From Arthrobacter ipis (GTDB taxonomy: Bacteria; Actinomycetota; Actinomycetes; Actinomycetales; Micrococcaceae), in the NCBI RefSeq assembly GCF_014694315.1, contig NZ_JAAOXD010000001.1:772756-836755 (forward strand): a stretch of 64,000 bases of DNA, in the 5' to 3' direction. The first letter of the stretch is position 1. Each line of letters starts with the position of its first letter. Under the pieces are notes generated by a model that was not told where the DNA came from, did not search any database, and saw only the letters and a list, made by a program, of their open reading frames with translations. Shown one piece after another: positions 1 through 8,201 of the stretch. The translations under genes and the position numbers were made by a program.

Positions 1-124
1 CCGCATCCTCGCAGCCAAGATCTCCGACGGCGGCACCGCCTCGTCATTGCCGGTGCCAGTAGACCCGGCCGGCCCCGTCGAGGTTCTGAAATTAATTGAA
101 AAGGCCCGCGAGCTGGCTCGTTGA
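1..124 (+). CDS. C-terminal fragment of an unidentified protein
   Basis: The window opens inside a plus-strand gene. Its last 40 codons are open from base 2 and end in TGA at 122-124. The visible residues run from RILAAKISDGG through PVPVDPAGPVEVLKLI to the end KARELAR. The tail reads like an amphipathic helix with the codon bias of a real gene. No family is recognisable from so short a piece. The 151 bases between this stop and the convergent alanine dehydrogenase stop contain only a weak 10-bp inverted match (137-146 with 252-261). Confidence 0.6.
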   Translation, partial: RILAAKISDGGTASSLPVPVDPAGPVEVLKLIEKARELAR

Positions 125-275
125 GCTATAAACGGCTGAACGGCAGCCATCCGGAAGCGTGCTCCCCACCGGCGCCCTAACCTCGCAAGCTCGGCCAGGG
201 AACCCTGCTGGCGTGGGCCCAAGCGACGAAGGAGCAGCACGCGGAGGATGACTGCCGTTCAGGACGGCGTAAGGA

Positions 276-1394
276 CTACGCGGAGACCAGCTCGTGCCAG
301 TCCGCCACCAGGGGCAGGTCGTGTGCCTCGGAGACGGAGTGGTGCGCCACGTGGCCTGCGGCGATGTTCAGGCCGGCTGCGAGTGCGGGATCCTTCTCGA
401 AGGCGGCCTTGACGCCGAGGTTTGCCAGGGCCACGCCGTAGCGGAGCGTGACGTTGGTCAGCGCGTAGGTGGAGGTGTTCGGGACGGCGCCGGGCATGTT
501 GGCCACGCAGTAGAAGATCGTGTTGTGGACCTTGTACGTGGGTTCCTGGTGCGTGGTGGGGTGCGTGTCCTCGAAGCAGCCACCCTGGTCCACCGCGATG
601 TCCACGAGAACCGAGCCGGGCTTCATGCGCGCCACGAGTTCGTTGGTCACCAGCTTGGGGGCTTTCGCGCCGGGGATGAGCACGGAGCCGATCACGAGGT
701 CGGCGTCCACCACGCACTTCTCGATCTCGTACTTGTTGGAGGCGACGGTCTTGAGCCGGCCCTGGTACTGGGCGTCGAGTTCGCGCAGCCGGTTGATGTT
801 GATGTCCAGGATGGTGACGTCGGCGCCGAGGCCCAGGGCCATGGCGGCTGCGTTGGTACCAGCGACGCCTGCGCCGAGGACCACGACTTTGGCGGGGCGG
901 ACGCCTGGGACGCCGCCGAGCAGCACGCCCTTGCCGCCGGCGGGTGCCATCAGGGACGTCGCACCGACCTGGACGGACAGCCGGCCGGCCACCTCGGACA
1001 TGGGCGCGAGCAGGGGCAGGGTGCGGCCTTCCTGGACGGTCTCGTAAGCGATGGCGGTGACGCCGGAGTTGATGAGCTCCTGGGTCAGTTCGGGCTCGGC
1101 AGCCAGGTGCAGGTAGGTGAAGAGGATCAGGCCCTTGCGGAAGCGGTGGTACTCGGCCTTGATCGGTTCCTTGACCTTCATCACCATGTCCGCCCGGGAC
1201 CAGACCTCGTCGGCGTCGGCGACGATTTCTGCGCCAGCGATGGCGTACTCCTCGTCAGTGATGCCGGAACCCAGGCCCGCACCGCGCTCCACCAGGACCG
1301 TGTGGCCGTGGGTGCGGAATTCGTGAACCCCGGCAGCCGTGATGGCGACGCGGAATTCGTTGTTCTTGATCTCTTTGGGGACACCGATGATCAT
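276..1394 (-). CDS. ald: Alanine dehydrogenase
   Basis: NAD-dependent cytosolic enzyme that interconverts L-alanine with pyruvate plus ammonium. The 372-residue product has the usual family length. The N-terminus [13 protein letters not shown] is diagnostic. Lys75 (in MKVKEP) and His96 (in TYLHLA) match the substrate-binding lysine and catalytic histidine of the family. A Rossmann loop [10 protein letters not shown] follows in the middle, and the aspartate motif VDIAVDQGG comes near the end. The ATG at 1394 is chosen because the family starts exactly there and TGGAGC lies upstream; the frame is open further upstream but that part is not conserved. It is divergent from a PucR-type regulator at 1629, which in Bacillus (AdeR) activates ald. 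Confidence 0.96.
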   Translation of the reverse strand: MIIGVPKEIKNNEFRVAITAAGVHEFRTHGHTVLVERGAGLGSGITDEEYAIAGAEIVADADEVWSRADMVMKVKEPIKAEYHRFRKGLILFTYLHLAAEPELTQELINSGVTAIAYETVQEGRTLPLLAPMSEVAGRLSVQVGATSLMAPAGGKGVLLGGVPGVRPAKVVVLGAGVAGTNAAAMALGLGADVTILDININRLRELDAQYQGRLKTVASNKYEIEKCVVDADLVIGSVLIPGAKAPKLVTNELVARMKPGSVLVDIAVDQGGCFEDTHPTTHQEPTYKVHNTIFYCVANMPGAVPNTSTYALTNVTLRYGVALANLGVKAAFEKDPALAAGLNIAAGHVAHHSVSEAHDLPLVADWHELVSA

Positions 1395-1427
1395 TTTTTG
1401 GGCTCCAGATTCGATGGCTGCAAGGCC

Positions 1428-1460
1428 GGAATGTGTGGGGAATGTTGTGATTCCAGAATA
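1428..1460 (-). promoter_or_regulatory. Probable ald promoter with repeated GGAAT sites
   Basis: On the minus strand TATTCT (1460-1455) is a good -10 box about 60 bases before the ald start. Beside it GGAATGT occurs twice in direct orientation (1428-1434 and 1439-1445), and GGAAT/ATTCC form a 5-bp dyad at 1439-1454. The cluster lies between ald and its likely PucR regulator, so it is a reasonable binding region. That assignment is inference. Confidence 0.35.
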
Positions 1461-1583
1461 GATCCGGCTGTGAGGCGCACTACAGGAGGCGGCCGCCCCG
1501 TCCGGCGCCAAACCGCTTGTTTCCGGGGTTTTCCAGAACGGGAGCTCGACTGATGTCGACCGCCGGGGCGTCAGGTGTCGCCT

Positions 1584-1622
1584 AGTGTCCGTTCGCTCAC
1601 GGCGCCTGGCGGGACGTAGTCT
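1584..1622 (+). promoter_or_regulatory. Probable leaderless promoter of the PucR gene
   Basis: TAGTCT at 1617-1622 is a plausible -10 box only six bases before the ATG at 1629, which predicts a transcript starting at or next to the start codon. The bases where a -35 would fall carry AGTGTCCGTTCGC (1584-1596). That is the reverse complement of the arm sequence of the palindromes at 27.9 kb and 39.7 kb. Confidence 0.4.
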
Positions 1623-1628
1623 GTCAAC

Positions 1629-2846
1629 ATGCAGCAGGATGTGGAACAGCTCGTGGAACGTGTGGCACTAAAACTGGGCCGCGGGCTTTCCCTGGAGGAT
1701 CTCGACGGTTTGCTGCTCGCATACAGCTCCAACCAGTCGCACGCGGACCGGGTCCGCGTTAACTTCCTGCTCAGCAAACGCGTGCCGCTGGACGTCAAAA
1801 ACTGGCAGCTCTCGCACGGCATCGCCACTGCCGTGCGGCCGGTGGTGGTGCCCGCCAACGAGGAACTTGGAATGCTGGGGCGCGTCTGCGTCCCGCTGCT
1901 GGTCCGCGGGTTCCGGGTGGGTTATCTGTGGGTGCAGCTGGATGTGGATGATCAAAGTGCGACGGCGATCCTCGCCGAACTTCCCGGCGTCCGGGACGAG
2001 TTGGACCTGCTGGCCGGACTGCTGCTGGATTCCAACACCGCGGAATCAGAGTTCCGGCGCAGCCGTGAACGGGAGTTCCTGGCCGCCTGTGCGGGGGAAG
2101 CCAATGCCGTTGCTGCGGTGGCGGGCTGGAAGGAAGTACAGGACCGCGGGCCCTGGCAGCTGGTGACGATCCTGGACGCGGACGGCTGGATGGCAGGCCC
2201 GGATCCCATCGCCTCCACGCTCATCCACCGCGCCGCGGCACTGCAGGCCACCATTGGCGTGGACGCTGTCCTGTTCAGTGCAGGCGCGGAGACCCATTCA
2301 GTGGTCCTCTTCCGGGAATCCACAGGGCGCGCCAGCCAGGCGCAGGTTCTGGTGCACTACCAGCTGGAGCTCGCCAAGCGTTCCGGCAGGTCCGTGGAGC
2401 GGATCATCTTGGGAACCAGTGAGGGATTCGGCCGCGTCAAAGACTTGGCCGAGGCTTACCGGCAGTCGAAGGTTGCCGCCCTGGCCGCCGCCGTCGATCC
2501 CCGGCTCGGTGAGCTGGTGGATTGCAGGGCCACGGGCGTCTACCAGCTCCTGGCCTCGGCCGGCGGCGGGGCCGGGGTCTGGAGCGATGCAAGCTCGGTG
2601 AATTTCCGGGCCCTTGAGGACCACGACCGGAACGGCGAGCTGCTGCCCGTGCTGGAACTGCTCTACGACAATGACGGGTCCGTCCAGGATGTTGCCGAAA
2701 AATTGCACCTGCACCGCAGCAGCATTTACAACCGGCTGGGCCGCATTCGTCAGCTGCTGGGCGTCGATCCGCTCAAGGGGATGGTGCGGCTGGAGCTGCA
2801 CGCGGCCCTGAAGGCGCGGCGTTGGGCATCAAGGCCAAGGATCTGA
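1629..2846 (+). CDS. PucR-family transcriptional regulator, AdeR-like
   Basis: The 405-residue protein carries the PucR C-terminal helix-turn-helix (about residues 350-400; [19 protein letters not shown]). This is preceded by a long N-terminal and GGDEF-like sensory region (about 1-330) in which no catalytic motif is visible. It is divergently transcribed from alanine dehydrogenase across 234 bases. In Bacillus subtilis the PucR-type protein AdeR activates ald, so the same role is likely here; that is inference from context and family. The ATG at 1629 sits six bases after a -10 box, so translation is probably leaderless. Confidence 0.85.
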   Translation: MQQDVEQLVERVALKLGRGLSLEDLDGLLLAYSSNQSHADRVRVNFLLSKRVPLDVKNWQLSHGIATAVRPVVVPANEELGMLGRVCVPLLVRGFRVGYLWVQLDVDDQSATAILAELPGVRDELDLLAGLLLDSNTAESEFRRSREREFLAACAGEANAVAAVAGWKEVQDRGPWQLVTILDADGWMAGPDPIASTLIHRAAALQATIGVDAVLFSAGAETHSVVLFRESTGRASQAQVLVHYQLELAKRSGRSVERIILGTSEGFGRVKDLAEAYRQSKVAALAAAVDPRLGELVDCRATGVYQLLASAGGGAGVWSDASSVNFRALEDHDRNGELLPVLELLYDNDGSVQDVAEKLHLHRSSIYNRLGRIRQLLGVDPLKGMVRLELHAALKARRWASRPRI

Positions 2847-2919
2847 GGCGGTGGTGGGCCCACGCCGCCAGGGTCCCTGGCCGAGCTTGCGAGGCGAGGG
2901 AGGTGGTGGGGAGAACCAC

Positions 2920-3198
2920 CTAGGCGGCGTTGCCTTCGCTGCTGGGCAGCTGCTCGGCGGGACGTTCCGTGGTCCGTTCCAGCGTGGCGCCGTCGGGGAG
3001 ATGATGCTGCGGCAGTCCCTGGAGCTGGGTCCGGAACTTTGCGAGGCGGCTCTGGACGAACAGCGATACAGCCACATAGACCACGCAGCTGGAGGTAAAA
3101 ACGGCGGTATTGTTCAGGCCCATGATGATTCCCAAGGCAGCCGCCACACCCATGGCGACGATGCCCGCCACGATGTGCAACCCCCTGAATCTCACCAC
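2920..3198 (-). CDS. Small two-helix membrane protein
   Basis: A 92-residue protein of unknown function. Two hydrophobic segments lie at about residues 9-28 (LHIVAGIVAMGVAAALGIIM) and 31-50, followed by a charged cytosolic tail rich in Gln, Pro and Glu (SRLAKFRTQ, then RPAEQLPSSEG). The GTG at 3198 is the first usable start, with two GTG codons in a row and no strong ribosome binding site. It stands alone between the PucR gene and the Cache-domain gene. The codon bias is that of a real gene, but the start is uncertain. Confidence 0.6.
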   Translation of the reverse strand: MVRFRGLHIVAGIVAMGVAAALGIIMGLNNTAVFTSSCVVYVAVSLFVQSRLAKFRTQLQGLPQHHLPDGATLERTTERPAEQLPSSEGNAA

Positions 3199-3317
3199 GA
3201 ATAAAGAGTAACCCCGCGCGCCTGCCGGAAACCTAGGTTGCGGGGGATCGTTGCTTGATCCTTATCACCCCGTCATTTTGCGTGCAGGCCGGGACATCTA
3301 CTGCCCCACGGAGGACC

Positions 3318-4046
3318 CTAATCCCGGAGGGTGATCAGCTTCCAGGGCAGACGCGCGGGGTTCTCGGGCGAAACGTCCACCGAGATGTCGGACCGCGCCA
3401 TGTCCTGCTCCAGGAACAAAGTTCCTGTGGCGATCCGTGCGCTGTTGGACGCGATGACGCGGCCGTTGGGTCCCAGCAGGACCACCACGGGCTCGCGGAG
3501 CTGAAGGGCCCGCAGGAAGATTCCCTCGAGGTTCGCCAAGGTCAGGTCGCACCCAAGGATCTGAATCCCCTGCGCGGTGGGCGCCGGCACGCAGAGCGTG
3601 ATGATGTTGACGTTGATGCCGCCGAAATCAACGTAAGGTCCAACCGCCACGGGCTGCCCGCTGGCGGACGGGATGGTGAACCAGTCGCGGGTTGTGTAGT
3701 CGTAGTAGTTCAGCGAGTCCGGGTTGAGGTCATGGGTGACGAAACGGGGTTCGCCCGTCCGCTGCGTCCGCCACCATTCCAGCCAGTGGGTCGCTTCCCG
3801 GAGGCTCCCCGGGGCGTAGGCGATGCCGGCTCCGACGATGATGTCCGAGTGCAGCTTGATGAACCTGGCCAGTTCCTGCTTCAGGAACAGGAATTCGCTG
3901 CGCCGGGGTACGCCTGACACGGCTGCTGCCGCCGCCGAAACCGTGCCTGCAATCTTCTCCAGATCAACGAAAACGCGGCTGATGCTGGAGGAGAGCACGG
4001 CGGCCGTCCGATCAAGGGCTTCTTCTACGGTCTCCACGTCACGCAC
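3318..4046 (-). CDS. Soluble Cache-domain protein coupled to a GntR regulator
   Basis: The 242-residue product looks like a double-Cache small-molecule-binding domain. It has an N-terminal amphipathic helix (residues 1-45), then PYVDFGGINVNIIT, a LGCDLTLANLEGIF segment and RDWFTIPSASGQPVAVGPY, which resemble the ligand pocket of extracellular chemoreceptors. Unlike those it has no signal peptide, no membrane segment and no HAMP, kinase or methyl-accepting output domain, so it should be cytosolic. Its GTG start (4046) overlaps the last eight bases of the GntR gene, implying translational coupling. The simplest reading is a ligand sensor that works with that repressor. No catalytic motif is seen. 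Confidence 0.7.
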   Translation of the reverse strand: MRDVETVEEALDRTAAVLSSSISRVFVDLEKIAGTVSAAAAAVSGVPRRSEFLFLKQELARFIKLHSDIIVGAGIAYAPGSLREATHWLEWWRTQRTGEPRFVTHDLNPDSLNYYDYTTRDWFTIPSASGQPVAVGPYVDFGGINVNIITLCVPAPTAQGIQILGCDLTLANLEGIFLRALQLREPVVVLLGPNGRVIASNSARIATGTLFLEQDMARSDISVDVSPENPARLPWKLITLRD

Positions 4047-4815
4047 CTTCTTCGGGCCGCATCGTCAACCTGAGATGCTGCTCTATCAAGTATTCGGTCT
4101 CGTTGCGGCTGTGCCGTTCTGCCGCGCTGGCGGCTGCGTCCGAGTCCCTGGCCCGGATTGCATCAACGATTGCGGCGTGTTCTTCCACGGACTTTCCGTC
4201 GCTGCCGGCCTGGCCGGAGCGCCCCCACCACAGGGTCATCAGTTCGGCTTCAAGCTGAAGGGCGGCCGAAGTGAGCCTGCTGGACTGCGCGGCAATGCTG
4301 ACGGCAACGTGGAACCGGCTGTCCATGCGGCGGCGGGCCCGGTCATCGGCCGAGTCCCGGTGGCGCCTCGCCAGATCTTCAAGGTGCTCCACATTCTTGG
4401 GATCCGCCCGCCCGGCCGCAAGCCGCGCGGACATTGAAGCGATGGCGGCCCCCAGGTCACCGAGGTCCCTGAGCGCCTCGGTGCTCGTTTCCCGAAGCTT
4501 GTCCTGCAACTGCGAATCCGCAAATTCGATCTGCCGGCGAATGACACTGCCGCCGCTGCGTCCCCGGCTGGTTTCGATCAGGCCCTTGGTCCGCAGGGCG
4601 GCGAGGGACTGCCGAAGGGTGATCGGGGAGATGCCGAGTTCACCGGCAAGCACGGACTCCGTGGGCAGCCTGTCTCCTTCGGTGAGGATGCCCATCAGGA
4701 TGGCGGTCTCAATCTGGTAGGAAACCTGGTCCGCCCGGCCCAGCCCCTCCGGCTCACTTCCGCGGAGCAGCAGCAGCAGGTCAAGGGCGGAGGTCGAAAT
4801 TGCCGCACTTTCCAT
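4039..4815 (-). CDS. GntR/FadR-type transcriptional regulator
   Basis: A 258-residue DNA-binding protein. A winged helix of the GntR type occupies about residues 28-92 (LPTESVLAGELGISPITLR; GLIETSRGRSGGSVI) and a helical FCD ligand domain follows (about 105-245). The FCD domain has Arg and His residues typical of metal or carboxylate binding (FHVAVSIAAQS, HAAIVDAIRARD). Its gene ends inside the start of the Cache-domain gene, so the two are one unit. No metabolic gene is attached, so the effector cannot be guessed; autoregulation is likely. The 129 bases upstream hold no clear palindrome. Confidence 0.88.
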   Translation of the reverse strand: MESAAISTSALDLLLLLRGSEPEGLGRADQVSYQIETAILMGILTEGDRLPTESVLAGELGISPITLRQSLAALRTKGLIETSRGRSGGSVIRRQIEFADSQLQDKLRETSTEALRDLGDLGAAIASMSARLAAGRADPKNVEHLEDLARRHRDSADDRARRRMDSRFHVAVSIAAQSSRLTSAALQLEAELMTLWWGRSGQAGSDGKSVEEHAAIVDAIRARDSDAAASAAERHSRNETEYLIEQHLRLTMRPEEGA

Positions 4816-4944
4816 TTCCAGGCCTCCCGCAGTCCGTGGCTCCGCTGTAGCCGGCGTCCGCGCCCGTAGCCTCAGGCGCTTTTCCGATTACCTTCAATCT
4901 TTGCACGTTTAGCTTTCCCGGCCGCCCCCGGGGCCGGTGAGGCT

Positions 4945-5370
4945 CTACTGTCCGCTCTCGCCGCCGGAAGTCCCGGTGTTAGGCCCTCCGGCCGCTGCCG
5001 CCTGCTTCTTTTTCTGCCCCTCCAGCCATGCCATTATGGCGGCCAGCCGGATCCGGCGGTGGGTGCCGCGGTATTCCACCGGAATTTCGCCCCGGTCCGT
5101 CATGTTCCGGAGGTAGGTGTGGGAGATGCCGGCCAGCTCGGCTGCCTTTGAGGTGGTGAGCATTTCCTCCACGCTGCTTACGGTCACCGCTTCGCCGCGG
5201 CTGAACCTTGCCAGGAGGTCGACGACGGCGTCCCTCGCCTGCGGCGCGAGGCGGTGGACAGTGCCGTCCACGAACACGGTGATGTCAGTGCCGCCGTCGA
5301 GCGCACGCTGCAGCGCCAGCGCCTCGTCGGCAGGAAGGGCGGGCGCCACCCTGGGAGCAATCAGAGCCAT
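4945..5370 (-). CDS. Excisionase-type HTH protein, antitoxin-like, no toxin partner
   Basis: The 141-residue protein has a MerR/excisionase helix-turn-helix at about residues 64-118 (TTSKAAELAGISHTYLRN, GEIPVEYRGTHRRI, MAWLEG). An N-terminal region has the form DITVFVDGTVHRLAPQA and the tail is disordered and Gln/Gly-rich. Proteins of this architecture in actinobacteria are usually the antitoxin of a PIN-domain ribonuclease encoded directly downstream. Here the next gene on the strand is the GntR regulator, and no PIN-domain gene is visible. It is divergent from the hydrolase gene with 48 bases between them. Confidence 0.78.
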   Translation of the reverse strand: MALIAPRVAPALPADEALALQRALDGGTDITVFVDGTVHRLAPQARDAVVDLLARFSRGEAVTVSSVEEMLTTSKAAELAGISHTYLRNMTDRGEIPVEYRGTHRRIRLAAIMAWLEGQKKKQAAAAGGPNTGTSGGESGQ

Positions 5371-5418
5371 GGCAGAAGCCTAACCGCTGTGGAACGGTGA
5401 GTTGGATATGCTCGGCGG

Positions 5419-6255
5419 ATGAGACTGAGCGATGGAGTAGCAGTGACGGCGAACGGCCTGACGGGCCGCCTGTACACGTCGAACGAGGCGTCGTCCGCCG
5501 GACAGCCGGCCTACGTGCTGCTCCACGGCATCGGCGTCTCGCACCGCTACCTCGCGCGGCTGCACGTCGAACTGGCCGGTGGCCCGAAGGAACAGAACCA
5601 GCAGGCGGGGCGAGCCGAAGGGGGTGCCGCCGTCTATTCTTTCGACCTGCCGGGTTTCGATGGCACGCCGCGCCCCCGGCGCCAGGTGACGGTCGGTGAA
5701 TACGCGGCATTCGTCGCGGCGGTCCTGGCTGAGTATGGCGTGGAGTCCTGCATCGTGGTGGGCCATTCGATGGGGGTGCAGTTCGCCGTGGAATTGGCGC
5801 TCCTGGCGCCCGGGCTGGTGACCCGGACGGTGCTCATGGGCCCCGTGGTGGATCCCGAACGCAGGAGTGCCGCCTGGCATGGGCTGGCACTGACGCGGGA
5901 TTCCCTGTTCAGTGAGCCGCCGCTGACGAACGCGGTGGTCTTCACCGACTATTTTCGGACCGGTATTCGGTGGTACCTGACCGAACTGCCCGTGATGATG
6001 GAGTATCCGCTCGACTCCCGGATCCGGGGCGTGGCCCAGCCGGTGCTCGTGCTCCGCGGTGGAAGGGATCCGATCGCCCGCCGGCCGTGGTGCCAGCTCC
6101 TCGCCGCGCAGGCGCCGGATGGTGCGTTTGCCGAGGTTCCCGGGTGCGGGCACGTTGTTCAGGACACCGCACCCGAAGATGTTGCCCGGATCATCCGGCG
6201 CTGGGCCGGCGCCGCGGCCGAGGGCTCAGCGGCAGCCGGCGGCTTCACGGCCTGA
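5419..6255 (+). CDS. Alpha/beta hydrolase
   Basis: A 278-residue alpha/beta-hydrolase-fold enzyme, probably an esterase or lipase-like hydrolase of unknown substrate. HG at residues 36-37 forms the oxyanion-hole motif, GHSMG carries the nucleophile Ser117, LRGGRDPIARR holds the acid residue and GCGHVVQD holds the catalytic histidine. No signal peptide is present, so it is cytosolic. An unusual insert rich in Gly, Gln and Lys follows the first strand (about residues 54-70). TATGCT (5407-5412) ends six bases before the ATG, suggesting a leaderless message. The gene ends in a short tandem repeat and a bidirectional hairpin shared with ptsI. Confidence 0.88.
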   Translation: MRLSDGVAVTANGLTGRLYTSNEASSAGQPAYVLLHGIGVSHRYLARLHVELAGGPKEQNQQAGRAEGGAAVYSFDLPGFDGTPRPRRQVTVGEYAAFVAAVLAEYGVESCIVVGHSMGVQFAVELALLAPGLVTRTVLMGPVVDPERRSAAWHGLALTRDSLFSEPPLTNAVVFTDYFRTGIRWYLTELPVMMEYPLDSRIRGVAQPVLVLRGGRDPIARRPWCQLLAAQAPDGAFAEVPGCGHVVQDTAPEDVARIIRRWAGAAAEGSAAAGGFTA

Positions 6256-6292
6256 CCCCTAATCTGACGGCCTGAACCTAATCTGTCGGCCT
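6248..6292 (+). repeat. Three-unit 20-bp tandem repeat at the hydrolase stop
   Basis: CGGCCTGA/CGGCCTAA units start at 6248, 6268 and 6287, separated by CCTAATCTG. The first unit contains the stop codon of the hydrolase and the other two are noncoding, so the repeat has grown outward from the 3-prime end of the gene. Confidence 0.7.
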
Positions 6293-6300
6293 AAACGACG

Positions 6301-6338
6301 GGAAGGCAGGCGCCCGGCATGCCGTGCGCCTGCCTTCC
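6301..6338. terminator. Bidirectional terminator between hydrolase and ptsI
   Basis: A perfect 13-bp stem pairs GGAAGGCAGGCGC (6301-6313) with 6326-6338. The 12-base loop itself contains the palindrome CGGCATGCCG. It sits between two convergent genes and can serve both. There is no long T run, as is common in high-GC actinobacteria. Confidence 0.8.
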
Positions 6339-6352
6339 GCGAGCAGTTTGAG

Positions 6353-8038
6353 CTACAGTCCAAGTTCTTCCAAGACCGGCAGCTTTTCCCGGACCCAAGC
6401 GCGGGCTTCCACGGCGCTCGGCGCGGACAGGGCCAGCTTGGCCAGCTCCTGGGCCTCCGCCAGCGTGACGGTCTTCAGAACGGCGGCCACCGCCGCCAGA
6501 GAGCGGGCGGTCATGGACAGCGTGGTGACGCCCAGACCGGTCAGCACGACCGCGAGGGCCGGGTCAGCCGCGGCCTCGCCGCAGACGCCCACCGGCTTGT
6601 TGTGTCCCTCTGCCCTTGAACCCTCAACAGTCAGGCCCACGAGGCGCAGCACGGCAGGCTGCCACGGCGTGTTCAGTCCGGCTAGCGGGCCCAGCTGGCG
6701 GTCGGCGGCCATGGCGTACTGGGTGAGGTCGTTGGTTCCCAGGCTGGCAAAGGCCACTTCACGCAGGATGGTGTCGGCGGTGAGGGCGGCGGAAGGAACC
6801 TCCACCATCACGCCCGGCGTTTTGATGCCGGCTTCGGCGCACATGGTGGCGAAGCGGGCTGCTTCCTCCGCCGTCGAAATCATTGGGGCCATGACCCAGA
6901 CGTCAGCCTCGGACTCCTTTTCGGCCTGCGCAATCGCCTCCAGCTGCCGGTCGAGGACGCCCGGCGTGGTGAAGTCGGTGCGGTAGCCGCGAACGCCCAG
7001 TGCCGGGTTGGGTTCGGTGGAGTCCGTGAGGAACGGGAGCGGCTTGTCCGCGCCGGCGTCCAGGGTGCGGAGCACCACCTTCTTGCCGGGAAAGGCATCA
7101 AACACGCCCTTGTATGCGGCGGCCTGTTCCTCGACGCTGGGTTCGGTGTCACGTTCGAGGAAGCAGAACTCGGTACGGAACAGGCCCACGCCCTGGGCGC
7201 CGAGCTTGGCCGCGGCCTGGGCGTCCTTGGCCCCGCCCACGTTGGCGAGGAGGGGCACGAGGTGGCCGTCCGCCGTCGAACCCGTACCGCTGAACTCGGC
7301 CAGGAGGGACGCCGTGGCAGCCCAGGCCTCGGCAGCTGCGCGAAGTGAATCGTCCGGGCCGGCGGTGATGGAACCGGCGGCGCCGTCGACGTAAACCTCG
7401 GTGCCGTCCGGGAGCTCGTCCACGCCGACGGCAGCCACGACCGCCGGCAGGCCGAGCGAGCGGGCGATGATCGCGGTGTGGGACTGCGGACCGCCGCCGG
7501 CGGTGACCAGGGCGAGGACCTTGTTGGGATCGAGGGTGGCGGTGTCGGCGGGGGCCAGGTCCTCGGCCACCAGGATGAACGGCTCGTTAGACGACGGGAT
7601 GCCCGGCGCCGATACGCCACGGAGTTCGGCCACGATGCGGGCGCGGACATCCAGGACGTCGGTGGCGCGCTCCGCCATGTAACCGCCGAGGTTATGCAGC
7701 ATTTCCGAAACCGAGGAGCCCGATTCCCAGATGGCCCGCTGCGGCGAGGTGCCGCGGGCGATCAGCTTAGCTGCGCCCTTGATCAGCATGGTGTCCTTGG
7801 CCATCAGGGCAGTGGCTTCCAGGACGGCCTTGCCATCGCCGGTGGCGTGGTCCGCGCGGGCCTTCAACTCATCATGGACGGCACCCGCTGCGGCCTTTAG
7901 TGCTGCCGTCGCCTCTTCGGGGGTGGTCCCGGCAGCCAGCTGTTCGCCGGCCGGAGGTTCGCTGATGGGCTTGGGCATCTGGCGGATCGTGCCGATGATG
8001 CGGCCTGGGCTGACGCCTACTCCTGGGAAGTTCTGCAC
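6353..8038 (-). CDS. ptsI: Phosphoenolpyruvate-protein phosphotransferase (PTS enzyme I)
   Basis: Enzyme I autophosphorylates with phosphoenolpyruvate and passes the phosphate to HPr, the first step of sugar uptake by the phosphotransferase system. The 561 residues fit the family. His187 in GGGPQSHTAIIARSLG is the phosphorylated residue. The C-terminal PEP-binding barrel contains LFRTEFCFLERDTEPS, RTLDAGADKPLPF, GVRGYRTDF, MVEVPSAALTADTI and SLGTNDLTQYAMAADR. The GTG at 8038 gives the normal N-terminus (MQNFPGVGVSPG). It is divergent from tetR-mtlA-mtlD across 163 bases that hold one palindromic operator. No ptsH (HPr) gene is adjacent or elsewhere in the window. Confidence 0.96.
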   Translation of the reverse strand: MQNFPGVGVSPGRIIGTIRQMPKPISEPPAGEQLAAGTTPEEATAALKAAAGAVHDELKARADHATGDGKAVLEATALMAKDTMLIKGAAKLIARGTSPQRAIWESGSSVSEMLHNLGGYMAERATDVLDVRARIVAELRGVSAPGIPSSNEPFILVAEDLAPADTATLDPNKVLALVTAGGGPQSHTAIIARSLGLPAVVAAVGVDELPDGTEVYVDGAAGSITAGPDDSLRAAAEAWAATASLLAEFSGTGSTADGHLVPLLANVGGAKDAQAAAKLGAQGVGLFRTEFCFLERDTEPSVEEQAAAYKGVFDAFPGKKVVLRTLDAGADKPLPFLTDSTEPNPALGVRGYRTDFTTPGVLDRQLEAIAQAEKESEADVWVMAPMISTAEEAARFATMCAEAGIKTPGVMVEVPSAALTADTILREVAFASLGTNDLTQYAMAADRQLGPLAGLNTPWQPAVLRLVGLTVEGSRAEGHNKPVGVCGEAAADPALAVVLTGLGVTTLSMTARSLAAVAAVLKTVTLAEAQELAKLALSAPSAVEARAWVREKLPVLEELGL

Positions 8039-8164
8039 TGAAGGTCCTCGTTCTCTGCCGGTAGCCAGGCCCGCCGGTATATGCCCGGGCGGGAGCCCGG
8101 AAGCTCGGAACGGCTACGTCCGATGCTGCGTTGCGGTGCCTGGAAAAAATTGTATGTGATTCAG

Positions 8165-8194
8165 TTCATATAGCGTTGCTATAGGTGCTAGGGT
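8165..8194 (+). promoter_or_regulatory. tetR promoter with embedded palindromic operator
   Basis: TTCATA (8165-8170) and TAGGGT (8189-8194) form -35 and -10 boxes with an 18-bp spacer. Between them lies the perfect palindrome TATAGC-GTT-GCTATA (8169-8183), placed where a repressor would block the polymerase. The -10 ends seven bases before the tetR ATG, so the message is probably leaderless. It also lies in the divergent region upstream of ptsI. Confidence 0.6.
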
Positions 8195-8201
8195 AGCGGT
8201 T

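Noticed and set aside
137..261. 10-bp inverted match around the first gene end
   Set aside because: Arms are about 105 bases apart and short; expected by chance in GC-rich DNA.
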